From the NCBI GenBank assembly GCA_003164495.1, contig PLTN01000116.1, forward strand, positions 65,774-122,168: DNA of 56,395 bases. The letters are read 5' to 3'. The notes beneath the pieces were generated by a model. The model saw only the letters and a program-made list of their open reading frames with translations, was not told the origin of the DNA and did no database searches. Positions 8,781 to 16,703 of this stretch are shown here, piece by piece. The DNA comes from Vulcanimicrobiota bacterium. Its GTDB lineage: Bacteria > Vulcanimicrobiota > Vulcanimicrobiia > Vulcanimicrobiales > Vulcanimicrobiaceae. A program made the position numbers and the translations under genes. Each line of letters begins with the position of its first letter. Positions within the stretch are counted from its first letter, which is position 1.

Positions 8781-8857
8781 TGTCATCCCGAGCTTGTCGA
8801 GGGACCGCCTCAATCGTCGTCGCTGGGTGGCTGCCCCTCGACAAGCTCGGGGTGACA
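8781..8857. repeat. Interspersed inverted-repeat element (REP/MITE-like), complete copy
   Basis: Left arm 8781-8803 begins TGTCATCCCGAGCTTGTCGA. The right arm 8835-8857 is its near-perfect reverse complement, with about 31 bases between. The first 28 bases recur exactly at 13124-13151. The element starts two bases after the Rieske stop codon, so it may act as its terminator. Confidence 0.8.
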
Positions 8858-8880
8858 TAGTAGCTCGGGTCTGATAGAAT
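8852..8880 (+). promoter_or_regulatory. Predicted sigma-70-type promoter for the rpsR operon
   Basis: GTGACA at 8852-8857 and TAGAAT at 8875-8880 are separated by exactly 17 bases. The -35 hexamer lies in the right arm of the inverted repeat at 8781-8857. Transcription would start near 8887, giving a leader of about 175 nt before rpsR. Confidence 0.5.
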
Positions 8881-8985
8881 AGGGCGCTCAGGTCACATTC
8901 GCGTGTGGCTGTTCGGACGAGAAGGGTCGCCCTTGTGGCGGCCTTCTTGCTGGATCGCCCGCTACGCGTGACTGACCTCGAGGTC

Positions 8986-9049
8986 GTGGTGAGGATTGCC
9001 TCACCACGTGTGTAGGGCCGGACTTGAGAGCCGGCCATCAACCACCTAC
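8986..9049 (+). promoter_or_regulatory. Structured 5' leader of rpsR (possible ribosomal-protein autoregulatory RNA)
   Basis: Two hairpins lie in the leader. The first has a 9-bp stem (8986-8994 GTGGTGAGG with 8999-9007 CCTCACCAC, loop ATTG). The second has an inner stem GCCGG (9017-9021) with CCGGC (9031-9035) and a possible outer stem GTAGG (9012-9016) with CCTAC (9045-9049), leaving a nine-base bulge on the 3' side. S6:S18 autoregulatory leaders use a bulged helix in this operon, but I cannot match their consensus here. Confidence 0.3.
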
Positions 9050-9063
9050 ATGAAAGTGAGCCC

Positions 9064-9321
9064 ATGCCCCCTCCGAAGAGTAAATCCAAAAGCGCGGCCA
9101 AAAAAGAGCGCCGCCCCAAGCGCAAGGTCTGCACGTTCTGCGCCGACCGCCTCGAGCCGATCGATTACAAAGACCAGACGCGCTTGCGCAAGTACATCTC
9201 CGAGCGCGGTAAGATCTTGCCGCGCCGCATCAGCGGCAACTGCGCGAGCCATCAGCGCGCGCTGACCGTGGCCGTCAAACGCGCCCGCGTCATCGCCATC
9301 CTGCCGTTCGTGGCTCAGTAG
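9064..9321 (+). CDS. rpsR: 30S ribosomal protein S18
   Basis: An 85-residue S18 protein of the small ribosomal subunit. After a basic N-terminal tail (residues 1-20) comes [15 protein letters not shown], then [18 protein letters not shown] and the RNA-binding [20 protein letters not shown], all characteristic of S18. The upstream partners rpsF and ssb, which usually precede rpsR, are absent. The gene has its own promoter and leader. rplI follows after eight bases. Confidence 0.97.
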   Translation: MPPPKSKSKSAAKKERRPKRKVCTFCADRLEPIDYKDQTRLRKYISERGKILPRRISGNCASHQRALTVAVKRARVIAILPFVAQ

Positions 9322-9329
9322 GCGGCGCG

Positions 9330-9779
9330 ATGAAAGTCATTCTCCTCTCCGACATCAAGCCGCTCGGCAAGCGCGGTGACGTTGCCAACGTGGCCGACGG
9401 CTACGCCAACAACTTCCTGCTCCCGCGCAAGCTCGCGACCGCGGCGACGCCCGGCGCGATCAAGCAGCTCGAGCAGCAAAACCACGCGAAGAAGCGCCGT
9501 CAAGCGGAAGAAGTCGCGAACGCGCAAGACGTCGCAACGCAGCTCGAAGAGCAGACGTTCGAGATCCTGGCGAAGGCCGGCGGCAACGGCCGCCTCTTCG
9601 GCACGGTCACGAATGCCAACGTCGCGGACGCGATTGCGGCAGCGCTCAACGTTGCCATCGACCGGCACAAGATCGAGATGAAAGACGGCATCAAGGCCGT
9701 CGGCACGTATCCGATCGAAGTCCGGCTCGGCAACAACGTCATCGCGAAGTCGAACATTCGGGTCGTCGCGGCCAAGTAG
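9330..9779 (+). CDS. rplI: 50S ribosomal protein L9
   Basis: A 149-residue L9 protein, the normal length. The N-terminal rRNA-binding domain is clear (MKVILLSDIKPLGKRGDVAN, then GYANNFLLPRKLA). The central helix spans about 45-80, and the C-terminal domain contains GNGRLFGTVTNANVADAI. It is cotranscribed with rpsR and lonC; the lonC ATG lies three bases after its stop. Confidence 0.97.
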   Translation: MKVILLSDIKPLGKRGDVANVADGYANNFLLPRKLATAATPGAIKQLEQQNHAKKRRQAEEVANAQDVATQLEEQTFEILAKAGGNGRLFGTVTNANVADAIAAALNVAIDRHKIEMKDGIKAVGTYPIEVRLGNNVIAKSNIRVVAAK

Positions 9780-9782
9780 TTC

Positions 9783-11735
9783 ATGCCCGCCGACCCCGAG
9801 CGCCTCGACGCCGAACGGTTCCGCCGCAAATACGGCGGCGGCGAAGGGGTGCGCCGCCAAGTCGCGGCGCTCTTCGACGTGCTCGCGGGCGCGCTCGGTA
9901 AAGAAAAAGTCGTCATGCGCGCGGGGAAACTCGGCGCGCTGAAACTAATGCGCTCGGCGTCGCTCGGCGAGCGCATCTTGGCGTTGCAGCGGCTGGTGTT
10001 CGAAGATCCCACCCTCGAGCGGATCACGCCCGCATCGCAGTACAAGAAGGCGATCGCGGAGATCGAGGACGCGCTGGCGGACATCGTCGCGCAGCGCACC
10101 GTAGAAGACGAAGTCGAGCGCCGCGTCAACGAGAAGATGGTGCACCGGCACGCCGAGTACGTGCGCGATCTGAAGATCGAAGCACTGAGCGAAGCGGCCG
10201 GTCCGGAAACGCCGGCCACGCAGCGCCGGCTCGAGGATCTGCGCGCGCTCGACGAGCGGCGCCTGAATTCAACCGCGCTCGATGCGCTGCGGCCGAAGAC
10301 GCTGGCCGGGATCGTCGGGCAAGAGGCCGCGGTCAGCGCGCTCTTGGCGAAGCTCGCCTCACCGTTCCCGCAACACGTGATCCTCTACGGTCCGCCCGGC
10401 GTCGGGAAGACGACCGTCGCCCGGCTCGCGCTCGAGCTGGCGAAGAAGCGCGCGCATACGCCGTTCGCCGCGGCCGCGCCGTTCGTCGAAGCCAGCGGCA
10501 CGACGTTGCGCTGGGACTATCGCGAAACGACGAACCCGCTGCTCGGCAGCGTGCACGATCCGATCTATCAGGGCAGCCGGCGCGACCTGGCCGAGAGCGG
10601 AATCCCCGAACCCAAGCTCGGCCTGGTCACGAAAGCCCACGGCGGCGTTCTGTTCATCGACGAGATCGGTGAGATGGCGCCGGCGCTGCAGACGAAGTTG
10701 CTCAAGGTGCTCGAGGACAAGCGCGTGCTCTTCGAGTCGTCGTACTACGACGAGCACGATCCGAACGTGCCGGCCTACGTGAAGAAGCTCTTCGCCGACG
10801 GCGCGCCGGCGGATTTCATCCTGATCGGCGCGACCACGCGCGAGCCCGACGCGATCGATCCCGCGATTCGCTCGCGCTGCGCTGCCGTGTACTTCGAACC
10901 GCTCACGCAAGCGCAGATCCTGCGCATCGTGCAAGAAGCGGCGAAGCGCCTCGGGGCGCGCACGATGAAAACCGTGCCGGCGCTGATCGCTACGTACACG
11001 AACGAGGGCCGCAAGGCCGTGCAGATTCTGGCCGACGCCTACGGTCACGCGCTCTATCGCCAAGGGGCACCCGCGGCCAAGGGCGCGTTGGTGCGTGACG
11101 AGGACGTGATCTCCGTCGTCCAGGCCGGCCGCATCGTGCGCAGCGCACCGACGCGTCCGCGCAAGAAGAAAGAGATCGGCCGCGTGCACGGTCTGGGCGT
11201 GCTGCAGTACGTCGGTTCGCTCATCGAGATCGAGGCAGCCGCGTTCCCGGCGCGCGAACCGCGCAAGGGCACCGTGCGTTTCAACGACACCGCCGGTTCG
11301 ATGTCGCGCGACTCCGTGTTCAACGCGGCCTCGGTCGTGCGCGCGATGAGCGGGCTGGATCCGAGCGACTTCGACCTGCACGTCAACGTGATCGGCGGGG
11401 GCAACATCGACGGGCCATCGGCTGGGCTCGCGTTCTTTCTCGCCCTCTACTCCGCGCTGACGAAAACGCCGCTGCCGCAAGATATCGCGTTGACGGGTGA
11501 GGTGTCGCTCGCCGGCAAGGTGCGCGCGGTCGGCGGTGTGGTGGAGAAACTCTATGCGGCACGCTCGGCGTCGATGCGCGCGATCGTATTGCCGGCGGAG
11601 AACGCGCGCGAGATCGAGGCGACCCCCGACGGCATCAACGTGATTCCGGTTTCGACCATCGCGGAAGTGCTGGCCGCCTACGGCTTGCGCGCGCCCGCGA
11701 TCCCGCAAGCGCGCGGGCGGGGCGTGCGCGGATGA
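9783..11735 (+). CDS. lonC: ATP-dependent protease of the Lon family, LonC type
   Basis: A 650-residue protease with an AAA+ module and a Lon catalytic domain. Residues 45-180 are helical, with the LGERILALQRLVFEDPTLER segment typical of LonC. Walker A (GPPGVGKTT) is near residue 202 and Walker B (VLFIDEIGEM) near 293. The proteolytic dyad is S546 in DGPSAG and K589 in GGVVEKL, 43 residues apart as in E. coli Lon. The substrate-recognition N-domain of LonA is absent. LonC was originally defined in a subset of endospore-forming Firmicutes, so its presence here next to rplI and dnaB is notable. dnaB overlaps its stop by four bases. The family call is strong; a role in sporulation is not implied. 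Confidence 0.9.
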   Translation: MPADPERLDAERFRRKYGGGEGVRRQVAALFDVLAGALGKEKVVMRAGKLGALKLMRSASLGERILALQRLVFEDPTLERITPASQYKKAIAEIEDALADIVAQRTVEDEVERRVNEKMVHRHAEYVRDLKIEALSEAAGPETPATQRRLEDLRALDERRLNSTALDALRPKTLAGIVGQEAAVSALLAKLASPFPQHVILYGPPGVGKTTVARLALELAKKRAHTPFAAAAPFVEASGTTLRWDYRETTNPLLGSVHDPIYQGSRRDLAESGIPEPKLGLVTKAHGGVLFIDEIGEMAPALQTKLLKVLEDKRVLFESSYYDEHDPNVPAYVKKLFADGAPADFILIGATTREPDAIDPAIRSRCAAVYFEPLTQAQILRIVQEAAKRLGARTMKTVPALIATYTNEGRKAVQILADAYGHALYRQGAPAAKGALVRDEDVISVVQAGRIVRSAPTRPRKKKEIGRVHGLGVLQYVGSLIEIEAAAFPAREPRKGTVRFNDTAGSMSRDSVFNAASVVRAMSGLDPSDFDLHVNVIGGGNIDGPSAGLAFFLALYSALTKTPLPQDIALTGEVSLAGKVRAVGGVVEKLYAARSASMRAIVLPAENAREIEATPDGINVIPVSTIAEVLAAYGLRAPAIPQARGRGVRG

Positions 11736-13102
11736 GCACGGCGCCGTTCGTCTCGCTCGTCGACCGCATTCCGCCGAGCAACCTCGAAGCGGAGATGGCG
11801 CTGCTCGGCTCGGTGCTGGTCGACAAAGAGATGATGGCGGCGGTCAGCGAGATCGTCCGCCCGAACGACTTCTACGCCTCGCTGCACGAAACGATCTATC
11901 TCGCGCTCTACGCGCTCTACGAGAGCGGAAAACCGCTCGACAAGGTCGCGCTGGCCGAAGAACTGCGCTCGCGCGGGATGCTCGACAAAGTGGGCGGCCT
12001 AGCCTATCTGTCCTCGCTGATGGACACGGTTCCGACGGCCGCGTCGGCGGAGTACTACGCCAAGATCGTGCGCGAGAAGGCCTCGTTGCGCGGCCTCATC
12101 CACGCCGGCACGCGCATCACCCAGCTCGGCTACGAATCGGAAGACGACGTACCGGCCGCGCTCGACGAGAGCGAGCAGATCGTGTACGAAGTCGGCAATC
12201 GCGACGCGCGCGGGTCGTTCTCGGCGGTGTCCTCGCTCTTGCTCGATACGTTCCACGAACTCGAGAAGCGTCACTCGCAGCGCGGCGACCGCACCGGCGT
12301 CACGAGCGGCTTCGCCGACATCGACGATTTCACGGCCGGGTTCCAAAAGGGCAACCTGATCATCTTGGCGGCGCGCCCCGCGATGGGCAAGACGTCGCTC
12401 GCGCTGAACATGGCGCTCTTCGGCGCACGCGAAGAGAACTCGCCCGTCGCCGTGTTCTCGCTCGAAATGACGAAGCAAGAACTCGTCGAGCGCCTCATCT
12501 CGAGCGACGCCGGCATCGACGCGAGCAAACTGCGGCGCGGTGCGATCGAAGGCAAGGATTGGGAACGCATCGGCAACTCGATCGGCCGCCTCAACGAGTT
12601 GCCGCTCTATCTCGATGATTCGGGTGCCGTGACCGTCGGCGAAATTCGCAGCCGCCTGCGCCGCTTGAAATCGACGCACGGTCTCGCCATCTGCTTCATC
12701 GATTACCTGCAACTCGTGCGCCCGTCGGCACTCGGCCGCAACGTGAACCGCAACGAAGAGCTCTCCGAGATCTGCCGCACGCTCAAAGCCACGGCCAAAG
12801 ATCTCGAGATCCCGATCGTCGCGCTCGCCCAACTCAACCGCGCCGTCGAAACCCGGCAAGACAAACGCCCCATGCTCTCAGACTTGCGCGATTCCGGAGC
12901 AATTGAACAAGAAGCGGACATCGTTACGTTTCTGTATCGCGATGCGTACTACAATAAAGAAACGTCGCCCGAACCCGACGCCACCGAACTGATTTTCGCG
13001 AAGCATCGTAACGGTCGCGTGGGAACGGTGAAACTGCGCTTCCGTCCCGAGCACACGCTCTTCCAACCCTACGGCGACGACTCACACTACCCCGCGCCGT
13101 AA
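11732..13102 (+). CDS. dnaB: Replicative DNA helicase
   Basis: A 456-residue hexameric 5'-3' helicase of the replication fork. The N-terminal domain starts PPSNLEAEMALLGSVLVD, typical of DnaB. The RecA-like domain carries Walker A (ARPAMGKTSLALNMA) near residue 221, the FSLEM motif, Walker B (AICFIDYLQLVRP) and the Gln-rich switch region (QLNRAVETRQDKRP). The DSGAIEQEADIV motif and C-terminal KHRNGRVGTVKLRF are complete. There is no intein. It overlaps lonC by four bases and ends the operon, followed by a half-copy of the repeat. Confidence 0.97.
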   Translation: MSTAPFVSLVDRIPPSNLEAEMALLGSVLVDKEMMAAVSEIVRPNDFYASLHETIYLALYALYESGKPLDKVALAEELRSRGMLDKVGGLAYLSSLMDTVPTAASAEYYAKIVREKASLRGLIHAGTRITQLGYESEDDVPAALDESEQIVYEVGNRDARGSFSAVSSLLLDTFHELEKRHSQRGDRTGVTSGFADIDDFTAGFQKGNLIILAARPAMGKTSLALNMALFGAREENSPVAVFSLEMTKQELVERLISSDAGIDASKLRRGAIEGKDWERIGNSIGRLNELPLYLDDSGAVTVGEIRSRLRRLKSTHGLAICFIDYLQLVRPSALGRNVNRNEELSEICRTLKATAKDLEIPIVALAQLNRAVETRQDKRPMLSDLRDSGAIEQEADIVTFLYRDAYYNKETSPEPDATELIFAKHRNGRVGTVKLRFRPEHTLFQPYGDDSHYPAP

Positions 13103-13123
13103 CAGCGACAGCATCGCCCCCCG

Positions 13124-13151
13124 TGTCATCCCGAGCTTGTCGAGGGACCGC
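13124..13151. repeat. Half-copy of the interspersed inverted repeat
   Basis: These 28 bases are identical to 8781-8808. Similarity continues weakly to about 13170 (ATCGTTGTCGCT against ATCGTCGTCGCT). The right arm is missing. It lies in the convergent gap between dnaB and the reverse gene ending at 13209. Confidence 0.75.
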
Positions 13152-13208
13152 TACGATCGTTGTCGCTAAGTGCGGACGGCGTAGGCCGGACGCGTGCCGG
13201 GCGAAGAG

Positions 13209-13787
13209 TTACGGCGCGGTGGGGGTGGGTTCGGCGGAGGCGCTGGTTTCGATCGTCTCTTGCATTTCGGGGTCGCCGATGGTTTGGGCGAGGTACGCTC
13301 GCGAGAGGCGCACGTAACTGGCCGGCGTGTTCTCGACCCAGTGCAGGCTGACGCCTTCGAGCTTGCGCTTGGTTACGGCGGGCGCACCGGCGTTCAGCGT
13401 TTCTTCTTCGATCCGGGCGTTGGCCGGCACGACGGAGCCGGCGGCGATCAGGGCCTTGCGCCCGATGGTCGCGCCGTTGAGGATGACCGCGTTGCTGCCG
13501 ATGAGCGCGCCGTTTCCGATCACGCAATCTTCCATCGTCACGCTGTGACCGACCGTGCAATCATCGCCGACGACCGTCGTCGAGCCGGGGCTCACGTGCA
13601 CGACGGAGTTGTCCTGGACGCTCGTGCGGGCGCCGATGCGAATCGGACCGTTGTCGCCGCGGATCACGACACCGAACCAGATGCTCGACTCCTCGCCGAC
13701 TTCGACGTCGCCGATCAAGACCGCGGTCGGCGCGACAAACGCCGTCGCTGCGATCTTCGGATGCTTTCCGCGAAATTCGATGAACAT
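13209..13787 (-). CDS. Gamma-carbonic anhydrase-like left-handed beta-helix protein
   Basis: A 192-residue hexapeptide-repeat protein of the gamma-class carbonic anhydrase/YrdA/CaiE group. The repeats run from about residue 12 to 120 (VLIGDVEVGEESSIWFGVVI, GALIGSNAVILNGATIG). Of the three zinc ligands, H64 (SVVHVS) and H81 (TVGHSV) are present, but the third position, five residues after H81, is Glu86 (TMEDC) instead of His. Catalysis may therefore be altered or lost. I chose ATG 13787 because CTGGAGG precedes it, so the longer frame to 13892 is unlikely. The last 20 residues are a Thr/Ala/Pro-rich tail. Confidence 0.85.
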   Translation of the reverse strand: MFIEFRGKHPKIAATAFVAPTAVLIGDVEVGEESSIWFGVVIRGDNGPIRIGARTSVQDNSVVHVSPGSTTVVGDDCTVGHSVTMEDCVIGNGALIGSNAVILNGATIGRKALIAAGSVVPANARIEEETLNAGAPAVTKRKLEGVSLHWVENTPASYVRLSRAYLAQTIGDPEMQETIETSASAEPTPTAP

Positions 13788-13908
13788 GACCGGCCTCCAG
13801 AGAACGTTGACGGCGAGGCACCACTTGAGCGACCACCGCCACCGTACCCCCTTACGCGGCACCGAAGTTATCCCGCGCCCGCAGCCCGACAATCCGGAAT
13901 ATTCTGCC

Positions 13909-14082
13909 GTGAATTACCGCTATGCCGGGCAGACCGGACACATCCACGAGGTCGTCGAGATCGGCGGACGCGAGCTGGCGAAAGTCGGCTTCGACGATCG
14001 GAAGATCGTCTATTACTTTCTCGAGGATCTGGAACGCGACGACGCCGCGGACAAGCGCACGTTTCACGACTTGCCGGAATAG
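13909..14082 (+). CDS. Small hypothetical protein
   Basis: A 57-residue protein starting at GTG 13909 (MNYRYAGQTGHIHEVVEIGG) and ending FHDLPE. It looks like a compact alpha/beta peptide with alternating hydrophobic residues (RKIVYYFLEDLERD) and codon use like its neighbours. No family is recognised. It is divergent from the gamma-carbonic-anhydrase gene and lies 18 bases before the beta-propeller gene. Confidence 0.5.
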   Translation: MNYRYAGQTGHIHEVVEIGGRELAKVGFDDRKIVYYFLEDLERDDAADKRTFHDLPE

Positions 14083-14100
14083 CCCGAAGTCCCGATCGCG

Positions 14101-15024
14101 ATGGTGTTCGCTCCGGTTACCGCCCCCCAACCGCTGGCGCAGCGCGGCCCGTTTGCCGCGCTTATGGTCGATTCTGCCCGCCGGCGCATCTTCGCGGCCG
14201 GCGCGCACTCGGTGGCGGTGCTGGACGCCGACACCGGCAAACTGCTCGCGACCGTACGGATCGACGGTGCGCGGAGCCTGGCGCTGGAGCCGCTGGGCGG
14301 CCACGTCTTCGTCGGGACGGCCGACGGGCGGATCAGCGAAATCGATCCGGACCGGAAAACGATCGTCCGTTCGCTCGACGCGGGGGGCGCCGTCGACGCC
14401 ATGGTGGACGATGCGGTGACGGGCCGGCTCTATGCCGACGGCGACGCGCGCGCCGAATTGTCGGTTTTTGATACACGTTCATTTTCACGGAGCGCCCCGG
14501 TCGCGTTTCCCGGCCGCGTGCCGGCGCAGTTCGTGCCCGACCCGATCACGCGGGAACTCTACGTCGCCTTTGCCGATCGGCCCGAGGTCGCGATCGTCGA
14601 TCCGCAGAGTGCAACCGTGCGCTCCTCGTTTCCGACGCCGGGGCTGCTCGGCCGGCGCGTCGTGCGTTTCGATGAAGCGCTGGGTCAGATCGTCGTCACG
14701 GGCGGCAACGGCATCTTGGACGTCTACGACCGAGCCGGCACGCGGCGCTTTCGCATCGCAGTACCCGACGGAGTCGGGGCGTGCGATCTCGATACCAACA
14801 GCCACGTCCTCGCCTGCACCGGTGCGACTTTCTTAACATTCGTGCAACTGATTCGCGAAGCCGCGCCGCAGATTATGGGGACGACCGAACTGGCCGGACC
14901 GGCGCTGGTGACTCTTGACGGCAAGACAAACGACGCCCTCGTCGTGCGCTCTGTTTCGGGCGGCGGCGGCACGGTTTTGGAGCGCTGGAGCACGTCGCCG
15001 CCGGCCGCGAAACCCACGCCTTGA
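14101..15024 (+). CDS. YVTN-type beta-propeller repeat protein
   Basis: A 307-residue protein made of repeated four-stranded blades. Repeats such as RRIFAAGAHSVAVLDADTG, GHVFVGTADGRISEIDP and RELYVAFADRPEVAIVDP match YVTN/NHL-like propellers that form binding scaffolds. There is no obvious signal peptide, so it may be cytoplasmic or the N-terminus may be mis-set. A six-base-pair hairpin (15024-15029 with 15034-15039) follows the stop but has no clear T-run. The ligand is unknown. It lies just upstream of the ABC transporter genes. Confidence 0.7.
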   Translation: MVFAPVTAPQPLAQRGPFAALMVDSARRRIFAAGAHSVAVLDADTGKLLATVRIDGARSLALEPLGGHVFVGTADGRISEIDPDRKTIVRSLDAGGAVDAMVDDAVTGRLYADGDARAELSVFDTRSFSRSAPVAFPGRVPAQFVPDPITRELYVAFADRPEVAIVDPQSATVRSSFPTPGLLGRRVVRFDEALGQIVVTGGNGILDVYDRAGTRRFRIAVPDGVGACDLDTNSHVLACTGATFLTFVQLIREAAPQIMGTTELAGPALVTLDGKTNDALVVRSVSGGGGTVLERWSTSPPAAKPTP

Positions 15025-15115
15025 GCGCGTTTGCGCGCTTAATCAGAAGGGACAAACGACAACATACCTAATGCCGCACTTTCGCTGGTGCGAAGTTCCG
15101 GAGAGTACCCTACCC

Positions 15116-15892
15116 GTGCAGAAAAAAAAGTCATCGGTAAACTGGGGCGGCTATGGCTTCTTCCTTGTTTGCGTTGTCATCATGGAGTTCGTCGCGCGTG
15201 CGGGGTGGCTGACCAGCTACGTCCCGCCGCCGTCGCAGATTTTCGTCGCCTTGTGGCAAGGCTTGATCAACGGTGACATTTCGAGTCAGATCGGGGTTAC
15301 GCTGTCGGTGTACGTCCGCGGCTTGGCTCTGGCAACGGTCTTGGCCATCACCATCGGGATCCTGATGGGGACGTACAAGCCCGTGTTCGACGCGCTGAAG
15401 ATCATCGTCGAGTTCTTGCGTCCGGTTCCATCGGTCGCGATGATTCCGCTGGCGATTTTGTTCTTCGGCCTCGGCGCGACGATGCGTATCTCGGTGATCA
15501 CGTACGCGGCCTTCTGGCCGATGCTGATCAACACGATCTACGGCGTGCGCGCGATCGACCCGCAGGCGCTCGACGTCGCGCGCAACTTCGGCATCACCGG
15601 TTATGAAGCGCTGTGGCGCGTCACGCTCCCGTCGGCCGTCGCAAGCATCGCGACCGGCTTCCGTATCAGCGCGACGATCGCGCTGATCGTCACGATCACG
15701 ACCGAGCTGATCGCCGGCAACAGCGGCATCGGCTTCTACATCTCGCAGATGGAACAGGCGAACCGCCTGCCGCCCATGTACGCGGCGATCATCCTGACCG
15801 GCATTCTCGGCTACCTTCTCAACACGTTGTACTTTACGCTCGAGCACAAGGTCGTCTTCTGGACGCCGGCCGCGCGGGAACGGGTGACCTAA
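15116..15892 (+). CDS. ABC transporter permease, SsuC/TauC/NrtB type
   Basis: A 258-residue inner-membrane permease with about six helices. The EAA loop that docks the ATPase is present (DVARNFGITGYEALWRVTLP). The family imports taurine, sulfonates, nitrate, thiamine precursors or, in aromatic degraders, aromatic acids. I prefer GTG 15116, with GGAGAG ten bases before; ATG 15071 is an in-frame alternative that would add 15 residues. It is followed four bases later by a second permease and then the ATPase. No adjacent exported binding protein is present. Confidence 0.88.
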   Translation: MQKKKSSVNWGGYGFFLVCVVIMEFVARAGWLTSYVPPPSQIFVALWQGLINGDISSQIGVTLSVYVRGLALATVLAITIGILMGTYKPVFDALKIIVEFLRPVPSVAMIPLAILFFGLGATMRISVITYAAFWPMLINTIYGVRAIDPQALDVARNFGITGYEALWRVTLPSAVASIATGFRISATIALIVTITTELIAGNSGIGFYISQMEQANRLPPMYAAIILTGILGYLLNTLYFTLEHKVVFWTPAARERVT

Positions 15893-15896
15893 CGTC

Positions 15897-16670
15897 ATGA
15901 ACAAGGTCTTCAATCGCGGCAACGCCGCCGGGATCATCACCGTCATCGTATTGCTGCTGTTGTGGCAAGTCATCGCGATGTGGAAGCAGACGGTCTACGT
16001 GCCGCCGGTCTCGACGATCTTCTTGACCTTCCTCAAGGAGTGGTTCTCGCCGACCTTCGGTCAGCAGGCCGTGCCGAGTCTCTACCGCATGGCCGTCGGC
16101 TACTTCTTCGCCTCGCTGATCGGCATCGCGATCGGGATCGTCATCGGCTCGTTCAAGCGGATCTACCAGTTGCTCGACCCCGTGCTGCAGTTCTGGCGCG
16201 CCATCCCGGCGACGGCGATCATCCCGGTCGGCATCCTGCTGATCGGGATCGGCGACCAGATGAAGATGGTCGTGATCTGCTTCGGTGCCATGTGGCCGAT
16301 CCTCATCAATACGGCCGACGGCGCCCGCCTGGTACCGACCGAGCGGCTGGATACGGCCAGGATCTTCGGCCTCACGCCCATCGAGACGCTGCTCCGGGTG
16401 ATTCTGCCGTCGGCCACCCCGATGATCGCGGCCGGGATGCGGACCGGGCTCTCGATCGCCTTTATTATGATTGTCGTGTCCGAAATGATAGGCAGCACGG
16501 ACGGTCTCGGGTATTATATCCTCCAGGCTCAGCGTACGTTCGCGATCCCGGAGATGTATGGCGGCATCTTGCTGCTGGCAATCCTCGGTTATCTCCTCAA
16601 CACCGGTTTCGTGTGGGCCGAGCACAAGGTGCTCGCCTGGCACTACGGACAGACGGCCCGCCCGGTCTAA
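15897..16670 (+). CDS. ABC transporter permease, SsuC/TauC/NrtB type (second)
   Basis: A 257-residue paralogue of the previous permease, so the channel is probably a heterodimer. Helices include ITVIVLLLLWQVIAMWK at 15-31, and the EAA loop reads DTARIFGLTPIETLLRVILP. The C-terminal helix pair (LLLAILGYLLNTGFVWAEHK) parallels the first gene. Two different permeases in one importer of this family are less usual than a homodimer. Confidence 0.88.
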   Translation: MNKVFNRGNAAGIITVIVLLLLWQVIAMWKQTVYVPPVSTIFLTFLKEWFSPTFGQQAVPSLYRMAVGYFFASLIGIAIGIVIGSFKRIYQLLDPVLQFWRAIPATAIIPVGILLIGIGDQMKMVVICFGAMWPILINTADGARLVPTERLDTARIFGLTPIETLLRVILPSATPMIAAGMRTGLSIAFIMIVVSEMIGSTDGLGYYILQAQRTFAIPEMYGGILLLAILGYLLNTGFVWAEHKVLAWHYGQTARPV

Positions 16671-16703
16671 CTGTCCGGCGTAGTTATAAAGAAAGGTCAA
16701 CGC

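Noticed and set aside
10359..11708. Long reverse frame (449 residues) opposite lonC
   Set aside because: His/Arg-rich shadow with no motif; the forward strand encodes an intact Lon-type protease.
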